Below, in pieces: positions 52,779-62,823 of a stretch of 64,000 bases of DNA. Under the pieces are notes generated by a model that was not told the origin of the DNA, did not search any database, and saw only the letters and a list, made by a program, of their open reading frames with translations. The stretch's first letter is position 1, and the number at the start of each line of letters is the position of its first letter. A program made the translations under genes and the position numbers. The stretch is from JAAFHB01 sp942493325 (GTDB lineage: Bacteria > Bacteroidota > Bacteroidia > Bacteroidales > Prolixibacteraceae). The stretch lies in contig OW818689.1 of assembly GCA_942493325.1 (NCBI GenBank), positions 4,836,001-4,900,000 on the forward strand. Reading direction: 5' to 3'.

Positions 52779-52787
52779 TAAATGCAT

Positions 52788-53306
52788 GGTGAATTATAAT
52801 TATAAATTAATATCATTTAGTTCGGGAATATTCATAAACGTTTGTAATTTAGCGAGTAAGGTTTCATTGGCCTCATTTTCCTCGGTTTTTATCTCCCGGG
52901 ACAGATTACTTCCTGGGTTTTTTACACAACACTATCAAAGGCCTGGAGCGTTTTCTCAAATTGCTGCCTCAAAAATACAGCAATCAAAATTGACAGGGAA
53001 CACTATCTGAAATAATGATATCGCGAATTTGCCATATAACCTGGCAATAATCTGCGCATTATATTCGATTAAGTCTTGAAGGTCAATCGTTCTGCCAGTA
53101 TGCTTGAGAAAATGGAAAATACTGTATTACAAATCCCTCATTCCTGATAAATTCTTTCAGATAAATAATATCGTAATGGTGACAGTAAATGTACTTCTCG
53201 ACCGCTTAGTGCGTCTTGAATCTTATCAACAGCGTATCCTCCTCCTGCACTATCATTTGTTCTTTCGCGTAGGCGATTTAGAATTAATCGCAAGCCGTGA
53301 CAACAA
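52788..53306. other. Intergenic region with decayed coding fragments
   Basis: About 520 bp. On the minus strand one frame around 53105-52965 reads HTGRTIDLQDLIEYNAQII and on to ARLYGKF before a stop, with coding-like composition but no start; neighbouring fragments are in other frames with stops between. This looks like a degraded gene that I cannot identify. No active gene called. Confidence 0.4.
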
Positions 53307-54434
53307 TTACAATTTCCTCCAAATCATCTTGTTAACGATACCTGTATAGCTCTGAATAAGCTTAACTACTTTAGTTGAAACACTTTCATCTAAATAAGCT
53401 GGAACATCACAAGCATTATCTCCATTTTTATGCATCTCAACAGCCATATCAACTGCCTGAAGGAGCTGATCTGATGTAATGGAACCGATTATGAATACAC
53501 CTTTGTCCATTGCTTCCGGACGCTCGGTAGATGTTCTTATAGATATAGCTGGGAAGCGAAAGAAAGCACTTTCCTCAGGTAGTGTTCCACTATCAGAAAC
53601 TACACAGAAAGCATTCTGCTGAAGTTTGTTATAATCGAAAAATCCAAGGGGTTGATGTTGAATAACACGCTTGTCAAATTTGAATCCTCTTTTCTCGATA
53701 TTTTTTTTGGAACGAGGGTGACAGCTATAGAGAATTGTCATATTGTATGTCACTGCCATCATATTTATAGCATTCATTAGCGAGAAGAAGTTGGATTCGA
53801 TATCAATATTTTCTTCCCGATGAGCTGAAAGTAGAATATATTTGCCTGCTTCCAGTCCAAGCTCTTCCAACACTTTACTTTCATTAATTTGCTGTAAACA
53901 TCCTTTCAGCACTTCTGCCATAGGTGAACCGACTACATAGGTATATTCTGGTTTATTACCCGAATCAAGGATATACCGACGAGCGTGCTCGGAATAACAA
54001 AGGTTAATATCACTTGTAACATCCACAATGCGGCGGATTACTTCTTCTGGTAAATTCTCATCTTTACAACGATTACCAGCTTCCATATGGAATACCGGAA
54101 TCTTTAGACGTTTAGCTGAGATTACACACAAACAGGAATTGGTATCACCTAATACAATGATAGCATCAGGTTTAACCTCCATCATCAACTCGTATGACTT
54201 GGCAATCACATTACCCATCGTTTGTCCAAGGTTCTCACCTACTACTCCAAGGTAGTAGGCCGGTTCACGTAAGTCCAGATCTTTAAAGAAGACTTCGTTC
54301 AGTGTATAGTCATAATTCTGACCTGTATGTACGAGGATGTGATTAAAGTATTTGTCACACTTTTTGATAATGGCCGACATCTTGATGATTTCAGGGCGAG
54401 TCCCTACAATTGTCATCAGTTTCAGTTTCTTCAT
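53307..54434 (-). CDS. wecB: UDP-N-acetylglucosamine 2-epimerase (non-hydrolysing), WecB/CapG-like
   Basis: 375 residues from the ATG at 54434 (MKKLKLMTIVGTRPEIIKMS; the longer frame would start with TTG). Conserved GTRPE, HTGQNYD, VLGDTNSCLC, FHMEAGNRCKDENLPEE and SDSGTLPEESAFF are present. It is the third of three consecutive genes (dehydratase, reductase, 2-epimerase) that convert UDP-GlcNAc to a UDP-L-6-deoxyamino sugar. Nearly abuts the reductase gene. Confidence 0.93.
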   Translation of the reverse strand: MKKLKLMTIVGTRPEIIKMSAIIKKCDKYFNHILVHTGQNYDYTLNEVFFKDLDLREPAYYLGVVGENLGQTMGNVIAKSYELMMEVKPDAIIVLGDTNSCLCVISAKRLKIPVFHMEAGNRCKDENLPEEVIRRIVDVTSDINLCYSEHARRYILDSGNKPEYTYVVGSPMAEVLKGCLQQINESKVLEELGLEAGKYILLSAHREENIDIESNFFSLMNAINMMAVTYNMTILYSCHPRSKKNIEKRGFKFDKRVIQHQPLGFFDYNKLQQNAFCVVSDSGTLPEESAFFRFPAISIRTSTERPEAMDKGVFIIGSITSDQLLQAVDMAVEMHKNGDNACDVPAYLDESVSTKVVKLIQSYTGIVNKMIWRKL

Positions 54435-54439
54435 ATTGC

Positions 54440-55300
54440 TCAATTATGAAGATTATAATGAGGATACATTTCCTTATGTTTCTTTATCCACTCAGCCAGT
54501 TCAGCTACCATAGTTTCGTAGTCGGGTATTAAATAGCTGAACTCATATCTGGTGCGCTTAAGCGATTTGTCGGCATTAACGCCTTCAACCGGAGTAATCT
54601 TCAAAGAATCACCTCTAAGGTAATGATTGAAGAGTCCAAGCAAATCGTACTTTGAAATAGAACGATCTGGAACAGTGTTATACAACCCATGCGCTTTTTC
54701 CTTAGCAGCTGTTTCCATAGTTTTTGCAAGCTGGAGAGTCGTCTGTCCTGTCCACATTGCCTTAGTGTAACCATTGATTTCACCACTTTGATGCATAAAC
54801 CAGTTAAGAAGTCCAATGCCCCTGGAATTGATATCAGGACCTACAATAGAGTTTCGTAATGTTATATTCTTATCATCCTCAAGTTCTCCAAGCGCCTTTG
54901 ACCTATCATAGAATGTTTCACCATCACGAAAATCATCTTCGGTGTATTCGCCACGTTTGCCGGAGAACACACAGTCAGTGCTCATATGAATCACCTGTGT
55001 TTCGGTCCCGGCAGTAGCTTCTGCTAAAAAGTGAGGAAAATAGGAATTCAAGAATGAAGCCAAAGCCTTATTCTTCTCAGCAAACTGATTGAGGATACCG
55101 ATGCAGTTAATCACAGTATCATATTTACTTTCAGCAATATGCTTTCTCAAAAATTCAGTATCATGTGCCTCTCCGGCAACACTGTCAATATATTGTGATT
55201 TTGATCTGTCAAAACCAAATACTATGTGTCCCTGCTCTTTCAAATACAATGAGATGGTATGACCTGCCATACCATTGCAGCCTAATACAAAAAACTTCAT
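54440..55300 (-). CDS. RmlD-like sugar-nucleotide reductase
   Basis: 286-residue short-chain dehydrogenase. N-terminal Rossmann motif GCNGMAGHTISLYL; MSTDCVFSG and YDRSKALGELE (Tyr-x3-Lys) are catalytic. It is short and lacks the C-terminal cupin-like domain of CapF/FnlB (about 370 residues), and so resembles WbvR. That points to UDP-L-rhamnosamine/UDP-L-QuiNAc rather than UDP-L-FucNAc as the product of the module; this is inference from length and type. Confidence 0.85.
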   Translation of the reverse strand: MKFFVLGCNGMAGHTISLYLKEQGHIVFGFDRSKSQYIDSVAGEAHDTEFLRKHIAESKYDTVINCIGILNQFAEKNKALASFLNSYFPHFLAEATAGTETQVIHMSTDCVFSGKRGEYTEDDFRDGETFYDRSKALGELEDDKNITLRNSIVGPDINSRGIGLLNWFMHQSGEINGYTKAMWTGQTTLQLAKTMETAAKEKAHGLYNTVPDRSISKYDLLGLFNHYLRGDSLKITPVEGVNADKSLKRTRYEFSYLIPDYETMVAELAEWIKKHKEMYPHYNLHN

Positions 55301-55310
55301 ATTACTTTTC

Positions 55311-56351
55311 CTAATTTTTTTTTAGTTCTTCTCGGATGTATTCAAGTGAAAGTAATTTAACTTTTACCTGCTCAATATCTAAAATTTTCGTGTTGTTACT
55401 GTTAAACTCTGATAACAGATTGCGTTTAGTGTCTCCTTGGATAAAGTACTTATTGTAATTCAATCCACGTGTATCACAAGGAACTCTGAAGAAGTTACCC
55501 ATATCGATAGCATGAGCACATTCCTCGTTAGTCAAAAGGGTCTCATACATTTTTTCGCCATGACGGATACCGATGACCTTGATATTTTCTTTACTATCTC
55601 CAAAAAGGTCACAAACAGCCTCTGCTTGAGTCTGAATTGTACATGCCGGAGCCTTTTGTACAAGGATATCTCCATTTGTTCCATTCTCAAACGCGAAGAT
55701 AACAAGGTCAATGGCTTCGTCAAGAGACATAATGAAACGAGTCATTGAAGGTTCGGTTAAAGAGATAGAATGTCCATTTCTAATTTGATCGATCCAGAGA
55801 GGAATCACAGAGCCGCGGGAACACATTACATTTCCATAACGAGTACAGCAAATCTTCGTCTTATCGGGATTTACGGTACGCGATTTCGCCACTATAACTT
55901 TTTCCATCATTGCTTTGGATGTGCCCATAGCATTGACCGGATAAGCTGCTTTGTCAGTAGAGAGGCAAATTACAGTTTTGACAGCTTCCTCAATGGCGGC
56001 TGTAAGTACATTATCTGTGCCTAAAACATTGGTTTTCACTGCTTCTATAGGAAAGAATTCGCAAGAAGGCACCTGTTTCAAAGCAGCAGCATGAAAAATG
56101 TAATCCACACCGTGCATAGCATTCTTCACACTTGCCAAATCCCTAACATCACCGATATAGAATTTAATCTTTTCAGCAACCTCCGGCATCTTAGCCTGAA
56201 ACTCGTGTCGCATGTCGTCCTGCTTCTTTTCGTCACGAGAAAAAATACGGATTTCACCAATATCAGTATCCAGAAAGCGGTTTAACACCGCATTCCCGAA
56301 TGAACCTGTCCCACCTGTTATCAACAGGATTTTGTCTTTAAATAATGACAT
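55311..56351 (-). CDS. UDP-N-acetylglucosamine 4,6-dehydratase/5-epimerase (CapE/WbvB-like)
   Basis: 346-residue member of the CapD/CapE group. GGTGSFGNAVL (NAD-binding), FHAAALKQVPSCEFFP and STDKAAYPVNAMGTSKAMMEK are family signatures; in the last, Met-x3-Lys type catalysis is as in CapE/FlaA1 rather than Tyr-x3-Lys. It opens UDP-GlcNAc to the 4-keto-6-deoxy L-sugar for the two following enzymes. The three genes are spaced by 10 bp or less. Confidence 0.92.
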   Translation of the reverse strand: MSLFKDKILLITGGTGSFGNAVLNRFLDTDIGEIRIFSRDEKKQDDMRHEFQAKMPEVAEKIKFYIGDVRDLASVKNAMHGVDYIFHAAALKQVPSCEFFPIEAVKTNVLGTDNVLTAAIEEAVKTVICLSTDKAAYPVNAMGTSKAMMEKVIVAKSRTVNPDKTKICCTRYGNVMCSRGSVIPLWIDQIRNGHSISLTEPSMTRFIMSLDEAIDLVIFAFENGTNGDILVQKAPACTIQTQAEAVCDLFGDSKENIKVIGIRHGEKMYETLLTNEECAHAIDMGNFFRVPCDTRGLNYNKYFIQGDTKRNLLSEFNSNNTKILDIEQVKVKLLSLEYIREELKKN

Positions 56352-56366
56352 ATCGCGAATTAATAA

Positions 56367-57659
56367 TTAATTGATATTTGGAAGATGCTCTACCTTATAT
56401 TTCTTGCTTCTAATAAGTATTCTAAAAGTATTTCTGATAAAGGTAATGATCTCTTTAAATGAAATTTTATTGTAAAAATTATAAACGAAATTCGTAGCGA
56501 GAGAAGCATCGAAAATGTTATTAATCCCTAATTCTGTCCCTTCAAATCTTATCGAATGTGTAATAACAAACCCATAAACATCTTCCATTGTTACGACTTT
56601 TCTCTTTGTTGTCGCCAACAACTGATTAAACAAATCCAATAAATTGTGCTGTTTGGCAATCTCCTTGAGAATATTCAATTCTCTAACTAAAACCTCATTT
56701 TCAAATGCACCCCTTTCAATCAACTTAAATGAAGCACGTATTAGTGCTTCAAAGGATATTGGTGCAAACTTACCAGGCCACCCTGGTAAATCTTGAGCTG
56801 TCAACAAATAATCTGCTGTCATCAGAGTTACCAAAGGTGAGTATTGCTGAGAGGCTAGTTCAGCATGCATCATTCTTCTGATGTTATCATTAAAGAATTG
56901 TTGAGCTTCTTTTCTGGATTTCTCGTCAGTCCTATTATAGTTCCTTCCTTGAGATTTATTGGTGCTTCCCCCTACCGATAGCGGCTCATAGGTAAAGGCG
57001 TAATCTTCAACTTCTCCCGCCAAAACAACACCAGAGAATCCATCCGGAGTAGGACAATAGTAAAAGCTATGGTCTTTTGTCCTTGATTTTACCCTATCAA
57101 CAAGTGCCGTCGAAGCAACCCCCTTCATGAAAAGCATCGGACATTCATCTGTCTGATATAGAAAGGTCTGCGCTAAATTATTCAAAAATATCTCTGAATT
57201 AAGAAATTTTATGCCACAATTCCTCTTTCTTTTAACATAAAATATATTCCTGCCTCCTTCATAATCGGAATAATTAAAGCCTGCAGGAGTCCAGGTCAAT
57301 AATTCCCTCTTTGTTGAAGAAAGAATCTCAAACATCCGCCATATACATCCCGGAACGAGTCCGTCATCTCCTCCCAGGGCCAAAACATATCCAGGTCGGA
57401 CCTGATTAAGCGCAAATTCAAAATTATCTCTCATTCCCAAATGATGGTCGTGTGCAAACAATTTGATTCGGGAATCCTTTTTCATTAACTCACGGACGAC
57501 CTCAACAGAATTGTCTTCGCTCCAATCGTCAGAAACTATTATCTCGAAATTTGGATAATCTTGTATCATGCAAGTTCTCATGGTGTGAATCAAATACTCA
57601 GCCCTGTCTTTTTGCGGAATAATAACCGTAAATAAAGGGTAATCTGTCAGTTTATTCAT
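56367..57659 (-). CDS. Glycosyltransferase family 2 with long C-terminal extension
   Basis: 430 residues. GT-A domain about 1-230: FTVIIPQKDRAEYLIHTM, NFEIIVSDDWSEDNSVEV, LALGGDDGLVPG (DxD-like). The remaining 200 residues are mostly helical and of unknown role. It lies between the O-antigen polymerase gene and the CapE-like gene on the same strand; acceptor unknown. Confidence 0.85.
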   Translation of the reverse strand: MNKLTDYPLFTVIIPQKDRAEYLIHTMRTCMIQDYPNFEIIVSDDWSEDNSVEVVRELMKKDSRIKLFAHDHHLGMRDNFEFALNQVRPGYVLALGGDDGLVPGCIWRMFEILSSTKRELLTWTPAGFNYSDYEGGRNIFYVKRKRNCGIKFLNSEIFLNNLAQTFLYQTDECPMLFMKGVASTALVDRVKSRTKDHSFYYCPTPDGFSGVVLAGEVEDYAFTYEPLSVGGSTNKSQGRNYNRTDEKSRKEAQQFFNDNIRRMMHAELASQQYSPLVTLMTADYLLTAQDLPGWPGKFAPISFEALIRASFKLIERGAFENEVLVRELNILKEIAKQHNLLDLFNQLLATTKRKVVTMEDVYGFVITHSIRFEGTELGINNIFDASLATNFVYNFYNKISFKEIITFIRNTFRILIRSKKYKVEHLPNIN

Positions 57660-57724
57660 TGTAGTAGCTCCAAAAGCTGTATTAAGATAATATTGATAAA
57701 ATTCTGAAATAGATTACATACAAA

Positions 57725-59026
57725 CTATACCCTATTCATTTTTTTTCGTCGCATACGAATGTCATAATCCAATCTGAAACAAATAAAAGCAACAAAGTAT
57801 ACTATTAGTTGTAAATTGCCTCCAACATCAGAAAATGAGAACAATTTCATCCCTCCAATCATACAAACACACATCACAAAATGAACAAGGATTAGTTGAT
57901 GAAATAGGATTTTGCCATTCCGAATTCTGGTTTTGTTGAGAATAAATAATGTAAAAAGGAGAAAAATTAAAGGGGCTACAAAAGGACCAAAATCCAAAGT
58001 AAAATCACCCACAAAAGTAATGAACACTTCATCATTTATCTTCAATTTCGGATACTTTTGTCTTCTTTCCCAAAAATTATGAGGAACATTGTCAAATCCC
58101 AACATACGTTTAAATAGAGGAAATGTTCTGTCCCCGTATCTGATGCCTCCGTCATCTAATCCGTAATTGTTAAAATTCAAGTTTCCCTGACCTACATAAT
58201 AATATAATGACGCTTGAGAACTGCCCTCTACTTTTCCAAAACGGCTATTGGTTAAAGCAATTAATGGTACTGCTATTGCAATTAACAGAGAAATACCAAT
58301 AATTTTGATTCTTTTATTAATTTTTGCCGGGATAAACTTTCTAAGCGCGAAATAAGTTATAATCATAGAAAGCAGTATTTCAATGATTACCCCTCTTTGA
58401 CCTAGCGAGATATATGTTAATATGCTGACTATATTAGATAAAAATAACCCGATTAAAATTAGTATACTATGTTTCTTCAGCGTCAGATAATAGAAAAACA
58501 GAAGAGTCCCTATGTTGAAAAATGCACCAGAGATAATAGCAGCTAAATTTGAAATCTTGCCATCGCCAGCGCTATAACTGTTTGACATCGCCTCATTGTA
58601 TAATTCCTGACCCCCGGAGGAGTTAATCAACAATTTTATTAAACCGCTAACAAAATCTGAAATAATCGTTGGCAAATGCGCTAACGAGGCTACAATGAAA
58701 ATAATGCAGATAGTATTTAATAACGCAGTATTTGGCTTTTGAATTTCTTCTATTTTATTATCATCATATTTCAGGATAGGCGAAGTTGCCAACATAATCA
58801 TCAAATACAGGTAAATAAATGGGAATATGCTAAGACGATTAAAAGTGCCAAAAGTGCTATTAGGGTTATTATATAGGATCAATGACACGATGGAATATAG
58901 AAGGTACGAAAAGAGAATTACACTTCCTGCATCGAAATGTTGTCTTTTTTTTTGGTATACTATAATGGTCAATATCCAAGCGGTAACGTAGAGAACAAGG
59001 TATATATTACTCATCAGTGGTTCCAT
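57725..59026 (-). CDS. O-antigen/capsule repeat-unit polymerase (Wzy-like)
   Basis: 433 residues with about 11 hydrophobic segments spread over the whole length and a larger soluble loop at about 255-320 (ALTNSRFGKVEGSS... FPLFKRMLGFDNVPHNFWERRQKYP), the usual Wzy design. Such proteins have little sequence conservation, so the call rests on topology and on the position next to the flippase gene. Inner membrane; joins repeat units on the periplasmic side. Confidence 0.82.
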   Translation of the reverse strand: MEPLMSNIYLVLYVTAWILTIIVYQKKRQHFDAGSVILFSYLLYSIVSLILYNNPNSTFGTFNRLSIFPFIYLYLMIMLATSPILKYDDNKIEEIQKPNTALLNTICIIFIVASLAHLPTIISDFVSGLIKLLINSSGGQELYNEAMSNSYSAGDGKISNLAAIISGAFFNIGTLLFFYYLTLKKHSILILIGLFLSNIVSILTYISLGQRGVIIEILLSMIITYFALRKFIPAKINKRIKIIGISLLIAIAVPLIALTNSRFGKVEGSSQASLYYYVGQGNLNFNNYGLDDGGIRYGDRTFPLFKRMLGFDNVPHNFWERRQKYPKLKINDEVFITFVGDFTLDFGPFVAPLIFLLFTLFILNKTRIRNGKILFHQLILVHFVMCVCMIGGMKLFSFSDVGGNLQLIVYFVAFICFRLDYDIRMRRKKMNRV

Positions 59027-59039
59027 AGTGATAATTCTC

Positions 59040-60569
59040 CTATTTTCGTTTCCGGCTGGTAATTAATTGTTTCAAATCGTCTTTTTCGGTTTTGGACAAA
59101 CCAATCAATAACACAAATGCTGCCACACATACGACAGAAAAAAAACCGACTGCAAACATGCGCAATGATGTATTGATAATACTTCTATGTATTAGAAAAA
59201 CAAACAAAGACGCAACAAGTGTTATGGCGAAAGCCGGAAGAAGAAATGACTTTATATATTCAGAATAGCTGAATGGTTTATAATACTTTTTAAGGCAGAT
59301 TAATCTCACGACATGAGATGCAACAGCGGCAATTATCATCACAATGATGGTAGAATAAGCCGGATATCCCAATTTAAATAGAATATATGTTGCAGGGACA
59401 CATAAAAGAGTGAAGATTTCAACTAGAACGTGGTATTCCTTGACGTGACCTGTGGCCTGAATAATGATAGATATGGGGTTATTCAACGACATTATCAAAG
59501 CATACACCAAAATAAGCCTGGAAAATAACACTGTTTGAGGGTCTGTTGTTTTCAGCCATAAAATCAGAACTGTGTTCATCTCAAATATAAGAGGAAGACA
59601 AACCATCAACAAGCAGTAGTATATAAACTTGTTGCTCAAGTTGAAAATCTTATTCAGATATAAATACGACTCATCGGCATAAGATTTTATCATCGGTGTT
59701 CTAATTGCCATTAGAAAGCTACCGCTAAATGAACTCACAGCCAAATTAAACTGAAGGGATATCGCCCTTGCAGCATTGACCAAAGGTCCAAAAAAAATGT
59801 TGACCAATATGGTATTAACTTGAAACATTCCAACTCCGGCGACTGAACCAAATAAAGACCATCCTGAAAAAGAAAGCAATTCTTTGTATAGCGTTTTTTC
59901 CGTTGGCTTTTGATAGCGACATTCAGCATATTTACTATAGCCGACCATTATATAGGATATCAGAACCAATGTAGATATTACGAAAAGAGTTGCTCCATAA
60001 ATGATTAACCTATCCAGTGGAATAATGAAAATCAAAAGTACAGATATCAATTTTAACACACACTCAGCGGTACTTATTAAGGCAAAGATACCCATATCTT
60101 CGTGAGCAATGGTTGCAGTAGAATATGGAACCTGTATGATAGTAGTAATGAAAGAAAATATTGAGAACTGATATATCCAGTTTGCAGCGTTCATTCTTTC
60201 AGCTGGTATTACTAACTGAGTATTAACAAACCATAAACCAACTGTTTCCCCCAAAATAATTACTATAAAAGATAAAAGTGCATATATGTTGAGACTGGTC
60301 GAGAATATATTCCGAAGTCGTTCTAATTTGTTTTCTCCAATAGAGTATGAATAATACCTTAATGTAGCAGTTGAGAGTACACTGCTGACACTCATAAGCA
60401 TAGTAATCACGCCTGCAACAACATTGTTTATGCCATAATCTTCAGCACCCAGAGCATTCAATACAAGACGTACAGTATACAGGTTGATAATCATAACAAC
60501 CATCATTCTGATATACAGCAAGGTTGTATTTTTGGCTATACGCTTGGTACTTGAAGAATTATCCTGCAT
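59040..60569 (-). CDS. Polysaccharide repeat-unit flippase (Wzx-like)
   Basis: 509 residues, about 14 membrane segments, MOP superfamily. N-terminal KRIAKNTTLLYIRMMVVMIINLYTVRLVLNALGAEDYGI is typical of Wzx/PST family members. Moves lipid-linked repeat units across the inner membrane for the polymerase encoded 13 bp downstream. The last 15 residues are basic and cytoplasmic. Confidence 0.9.
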   Translation of the reverse strand: MQDNSSSTKRIAKNTTLLYIRMMVVMIINLYTVRLVLNALGAEDYGINNVVAGVITMLMSVSSVLSTATLRYYSYSIGENKLERLRNIFSTSLNIYALLSFIVIILGETVGLWFVNTQLVIPAERMNAANWIYQFSIFSFITTIIQVPYSTATIAHEDMGIFALISTAECVLKLISVLLIFIIPLDRLIIYGATLFVISTLVLISYIMVGYSKYAECRYQKPTEKTLYKELLSFSGWSLFGSVAGVGMFQVNTILVNIFFGPLVNAARAISLQFNLAVSSFSGSFLMAIRTPMIKSYADESYLYLNKIFNLSNKFIYYCLLMVCLPLIFEMNTVLILWLKTTDPQTVLFSRLILVYALIMSLNNPISIIIQATGHVKEYHVLVEIFTLLCVPATYILFKLGYPAYSTIIVMIIAAVASHVVRLICLKKYYKPFSYSEYIKSFLLPAFAITLVASLFVFLIHRSIINTSLRMFAVGFFSVVCVAAFVLLIGLSKTEKDDLKQLITSRKRK

Positions 60570-60787
60570 TATATTTTCATAAATAATTGGTCGCTAATAA
60601 AGTTAAAAGATTTAAAAAAGAAATATTGATAGATAATAAAAAAACATAGCCAAAAGCTTTGCTTTGCAGCTTGTAATTTCATCTAATTCGGCATCAGGAC
60701 ATATTTTTGTTTTATTGAAATTTGCCGGTTTTGAAATGCATTACACTGCTTTAAAACTTATAAAATTAAATCACACTTGGATGAACT

Positions 60788-61834
60788 TTACAGTTTGTAA
60801 AAGCTCCTGTACCAATCAATAAATCTGCTAATCCCCTCCTTAATGGGTGTGTCGGGGTGGTAATCCAGGTTGGCCTGCAGATCGGCTGTATCGGCCCAGG
60901 TCATCGGAACATCACCGGGCTGCATTGGGAGCAGCTCCTTTTTGGCTGCTATACCTAGTTTTGTTTCTATTGCTTCAATAAAATCCATCAATCGGACAGG
61001 CGAGGAGTTGCCGATATTGTAAATTTTATAAGGGGCTGTTTTGCTGACAGACGGATCTTTAAGATTTGTTGAATCGGGTAAAGGCAGATGATCGAGCACC
61101 CTTGTGATGCCACCTACAATGTCGGAGACGTATGTAAAGTCACGTTTCATCTCCCCGTTGTTAAATACCTGGATAGGCTCTCCCGCGAGTATTGCTTTTG
61201 TGAACAGGAACAACGCCATATCTGGTCGGCCATAGGGCCCGTAAACGGTAAAAAACCGCAGTCCGGTTGTCGGAATTGCGAACAGGTGGCTATAAGTATG
61301 CGCCATCAATTCGTTGCTCTTTTTTGTTGCCGCGTACAGACTGATCGGATGATCGACACTGTCGGAAGTACTTAAGGGCATTTTACTGTTATTCCCGTAA
61401 ACACTCGAAGAACTGGCATAAACGAGGTGTTTGATCTTATGGTATCTGCAACATTCAAGAATATTTATAAATCCCGTGATATTGGCATCAATATACGCCT
61501 GTGGGTTTTCAAGTGAATATCGAACGCCTGCCTGTGCTGCCAGGTTGATCACCTTATCAAATTTCTGTTCTGCAAAAAGTTGTTCGAGGTGATTCCTTTC
61601 GGTAAGATCCATCTGCACAAACCGGTATGTCGGGTATTTTGAACTTTGAACGAGTTTGTTCCAGACTATATCTTCTTTTGCAATACCTGTCTCTGCCAGA
61701 CGGGAATATTTAAGTTCAACATCATAGTAATCACTGATATTATCTATCCCGATCACTTCGTCACCCCTTTCAAGCAGCGCTTTGGCAAGGTGAAAACCAA
61801 TAAATCCGGCTGTGCCGGTGACAAGTATCTTCAT
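60788..61834 (-). CDS. UDP-glucuronate 4-epimerase-like NAD-dependent epimerase
   Basis: 348-residue extended short-chain dehydrogenase. GTAGFIGFHLAKALLERGDEV (GxxGxxG), NISDYYDVELKYSRL (typical of UDP-glucuronate 4-epimerases), SSSSVYG and YAATKKSNE (Tyr-x3-Lys) and RFFTVYGPYGRPDMALF. Would supply UDP-galacturonate to the polysaccharide. Its start lies at the edge of a CACGAATTT repeat tract. Confidence 0.9.
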   Translation of the reverse strand: MKILVTGTAGFIGFHLAKALLERGDEVIGIDNISDYYDVELKYSRLAETGIAKEDIVWNKLVQSSKYPTYRFVQMDLTERNHLEQLFAEQKFDKVINLAAQAGVRYSLENPQAYIDANITGFINILECCRYHKIKHLVYASSSSVYGNNSKMPLSTSDSVDHPISLYAATKKSNELMAHTYSHLFAIPTTGLRFFTVYGPYGRPDMALFLFTKAILAGEPIQVFNNGEMKRDFTYVSDIVGGITRVLDHLPLPDSTNLKDPSVSKTAPYKIYNIGNSSPVRLMDFIEAIETKLGIAAKKELLPMQPGDVPMTWADTADLQANLDYHPDTPIKEGISRFIDWYRSFYKL

Positions 61835-61980
61835 AATACGAATTTCACGAATTTAAGCGAATTAACACGAATTCAATCAAGGAAAGGTGTTGCGAAAAAT
61901 GGATAACACGAATTTAGACGAATTTCAGTTAAAAAGGATGACACGGATTAAACCGGATTACACGGATCTAACGAATCGCT
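61835..61980. repeat. CACGAATTT/CACGGATTA repeat tract
   Basis: Units such as ACGAATTTCACGAATTTAAG, AACACGAATTTAGACG and GACACGGATTAAACCGG. A core containing ATTCAATCAAGGAAAGGTG, TTGCGAAAAATG and TTTCAGTTAAAA recurs with small changes at about 63628-63690, so it is a longer dispersed repeat. From 61981 to 62097 nothing is recognised. Confidence 0.75.
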
Positions 61981-62097
61981 CTAACTGGGTTTAATATCCC
62001 GCTTAACATTGCAAGATACTGTTCTGTAAATGCATAAGGGAGTTTTTGAGTTCCGCCTCTTTTCCCGGTTTTTGATATCACAAGTGATATCATTATT

Positions 62098-62823
62098 TTA
62101 AAAGTTTAATTGTGGCTTTATAACTTCTGCATCTTCTATAGCTGGATTATTGGTTCCTAACGAATTATCGGAGCCTAAGAAAAAATCATTGGCAATTGTT
62201 TTAATATCCTTATTAAAAGATTCGATATCTATTGGCAGAATATGCCAGTCAACGGATTGAAAAAGGATGGCCGGAAAGCTCGATATGCGCTGTTCTACAT
62301 CTATTTCGTTAATTACTGCTTTGTTCTTTGCTTCGTTAAATACTTCTAACCAGTTAAACTTGTAATGTTTCGATAGTGCATAAATATCGAAAACATCTTT
62401 AGGTTCGTCTCTTCCGACAATGGCGGTGAGCTTATTTGTCAGTATATTGAGAGGTGTATCAATAAAACCGAACTCATATTTCTTAGAAACTCCGCACCTG
62501 TAAGCAATATCGTTTACAAATTCAATCTTAAGTACCCTACCTTCATCTTCAATATAAAAACGTACAAAATCATCATAGATAAGGCTCTGTTGTTTCAAAA
62601 CCGAAAATTTGTCGTGGAGTACTTTTTCAATATTTTTTACAGATGAATGGAAAGCGTCGCTATTGTTTAAAAAAAAATCTAAATCTTCACTGAAACGATG
62701 GTTGAGATAAAATCTTCCTAAAGCGGTACCTCCGGTTAAATAAAAAGTAGATAGAACCGGTTTCAAAGCCAGGAGGATTTTATCTTGAGTTTGGTAAAGT
62801 TTCGTGTAATCTTTTTCTAACAT
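62098..62823 (-). CDS. AbiEii/AbiGii-type nucleotidyltransferase
   Basis: 241 residues. Nucleotidyltransferase core LTGGTALGRFYLNHRFSEDLDFF (GGTAL 31-35, SEDLDF 45-50), then a C-terminal helical part with KDVFDIYALSKHYKFNW. Family members are toxins of type IV toxin-antitoxin/abortive infection systems or MNT-like enzymes. The partner here is not the usual AbiEi but a 101-residue protein whose gene overlaps it by 44 nt. Sits between capsule genes with its own promoter upstream of the partner. Confidence 0.88.
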   Translation of the reverse strand: MLEKDYTKLYQTQDKILLALKPVLSTFYLTGGTALGRFYLNHRFSEDLDFFLNNSDAFHSSVKNIEKVLHDKFSVLKQQSLIYDDFVRFYIEDEGRVLKIEFVNDIAYRCGVSKKYEFGFIDTPLNILTNKLTAIVGRDEPKDVFDIYALSKHYKFNWLEVFNEAKNKAVINEIDVEQRISSFPAILFQSVDWHILPIDIESFNKDIKTIANDFFLGSDNSLGTNNPAIEDAEVIKPQLNF

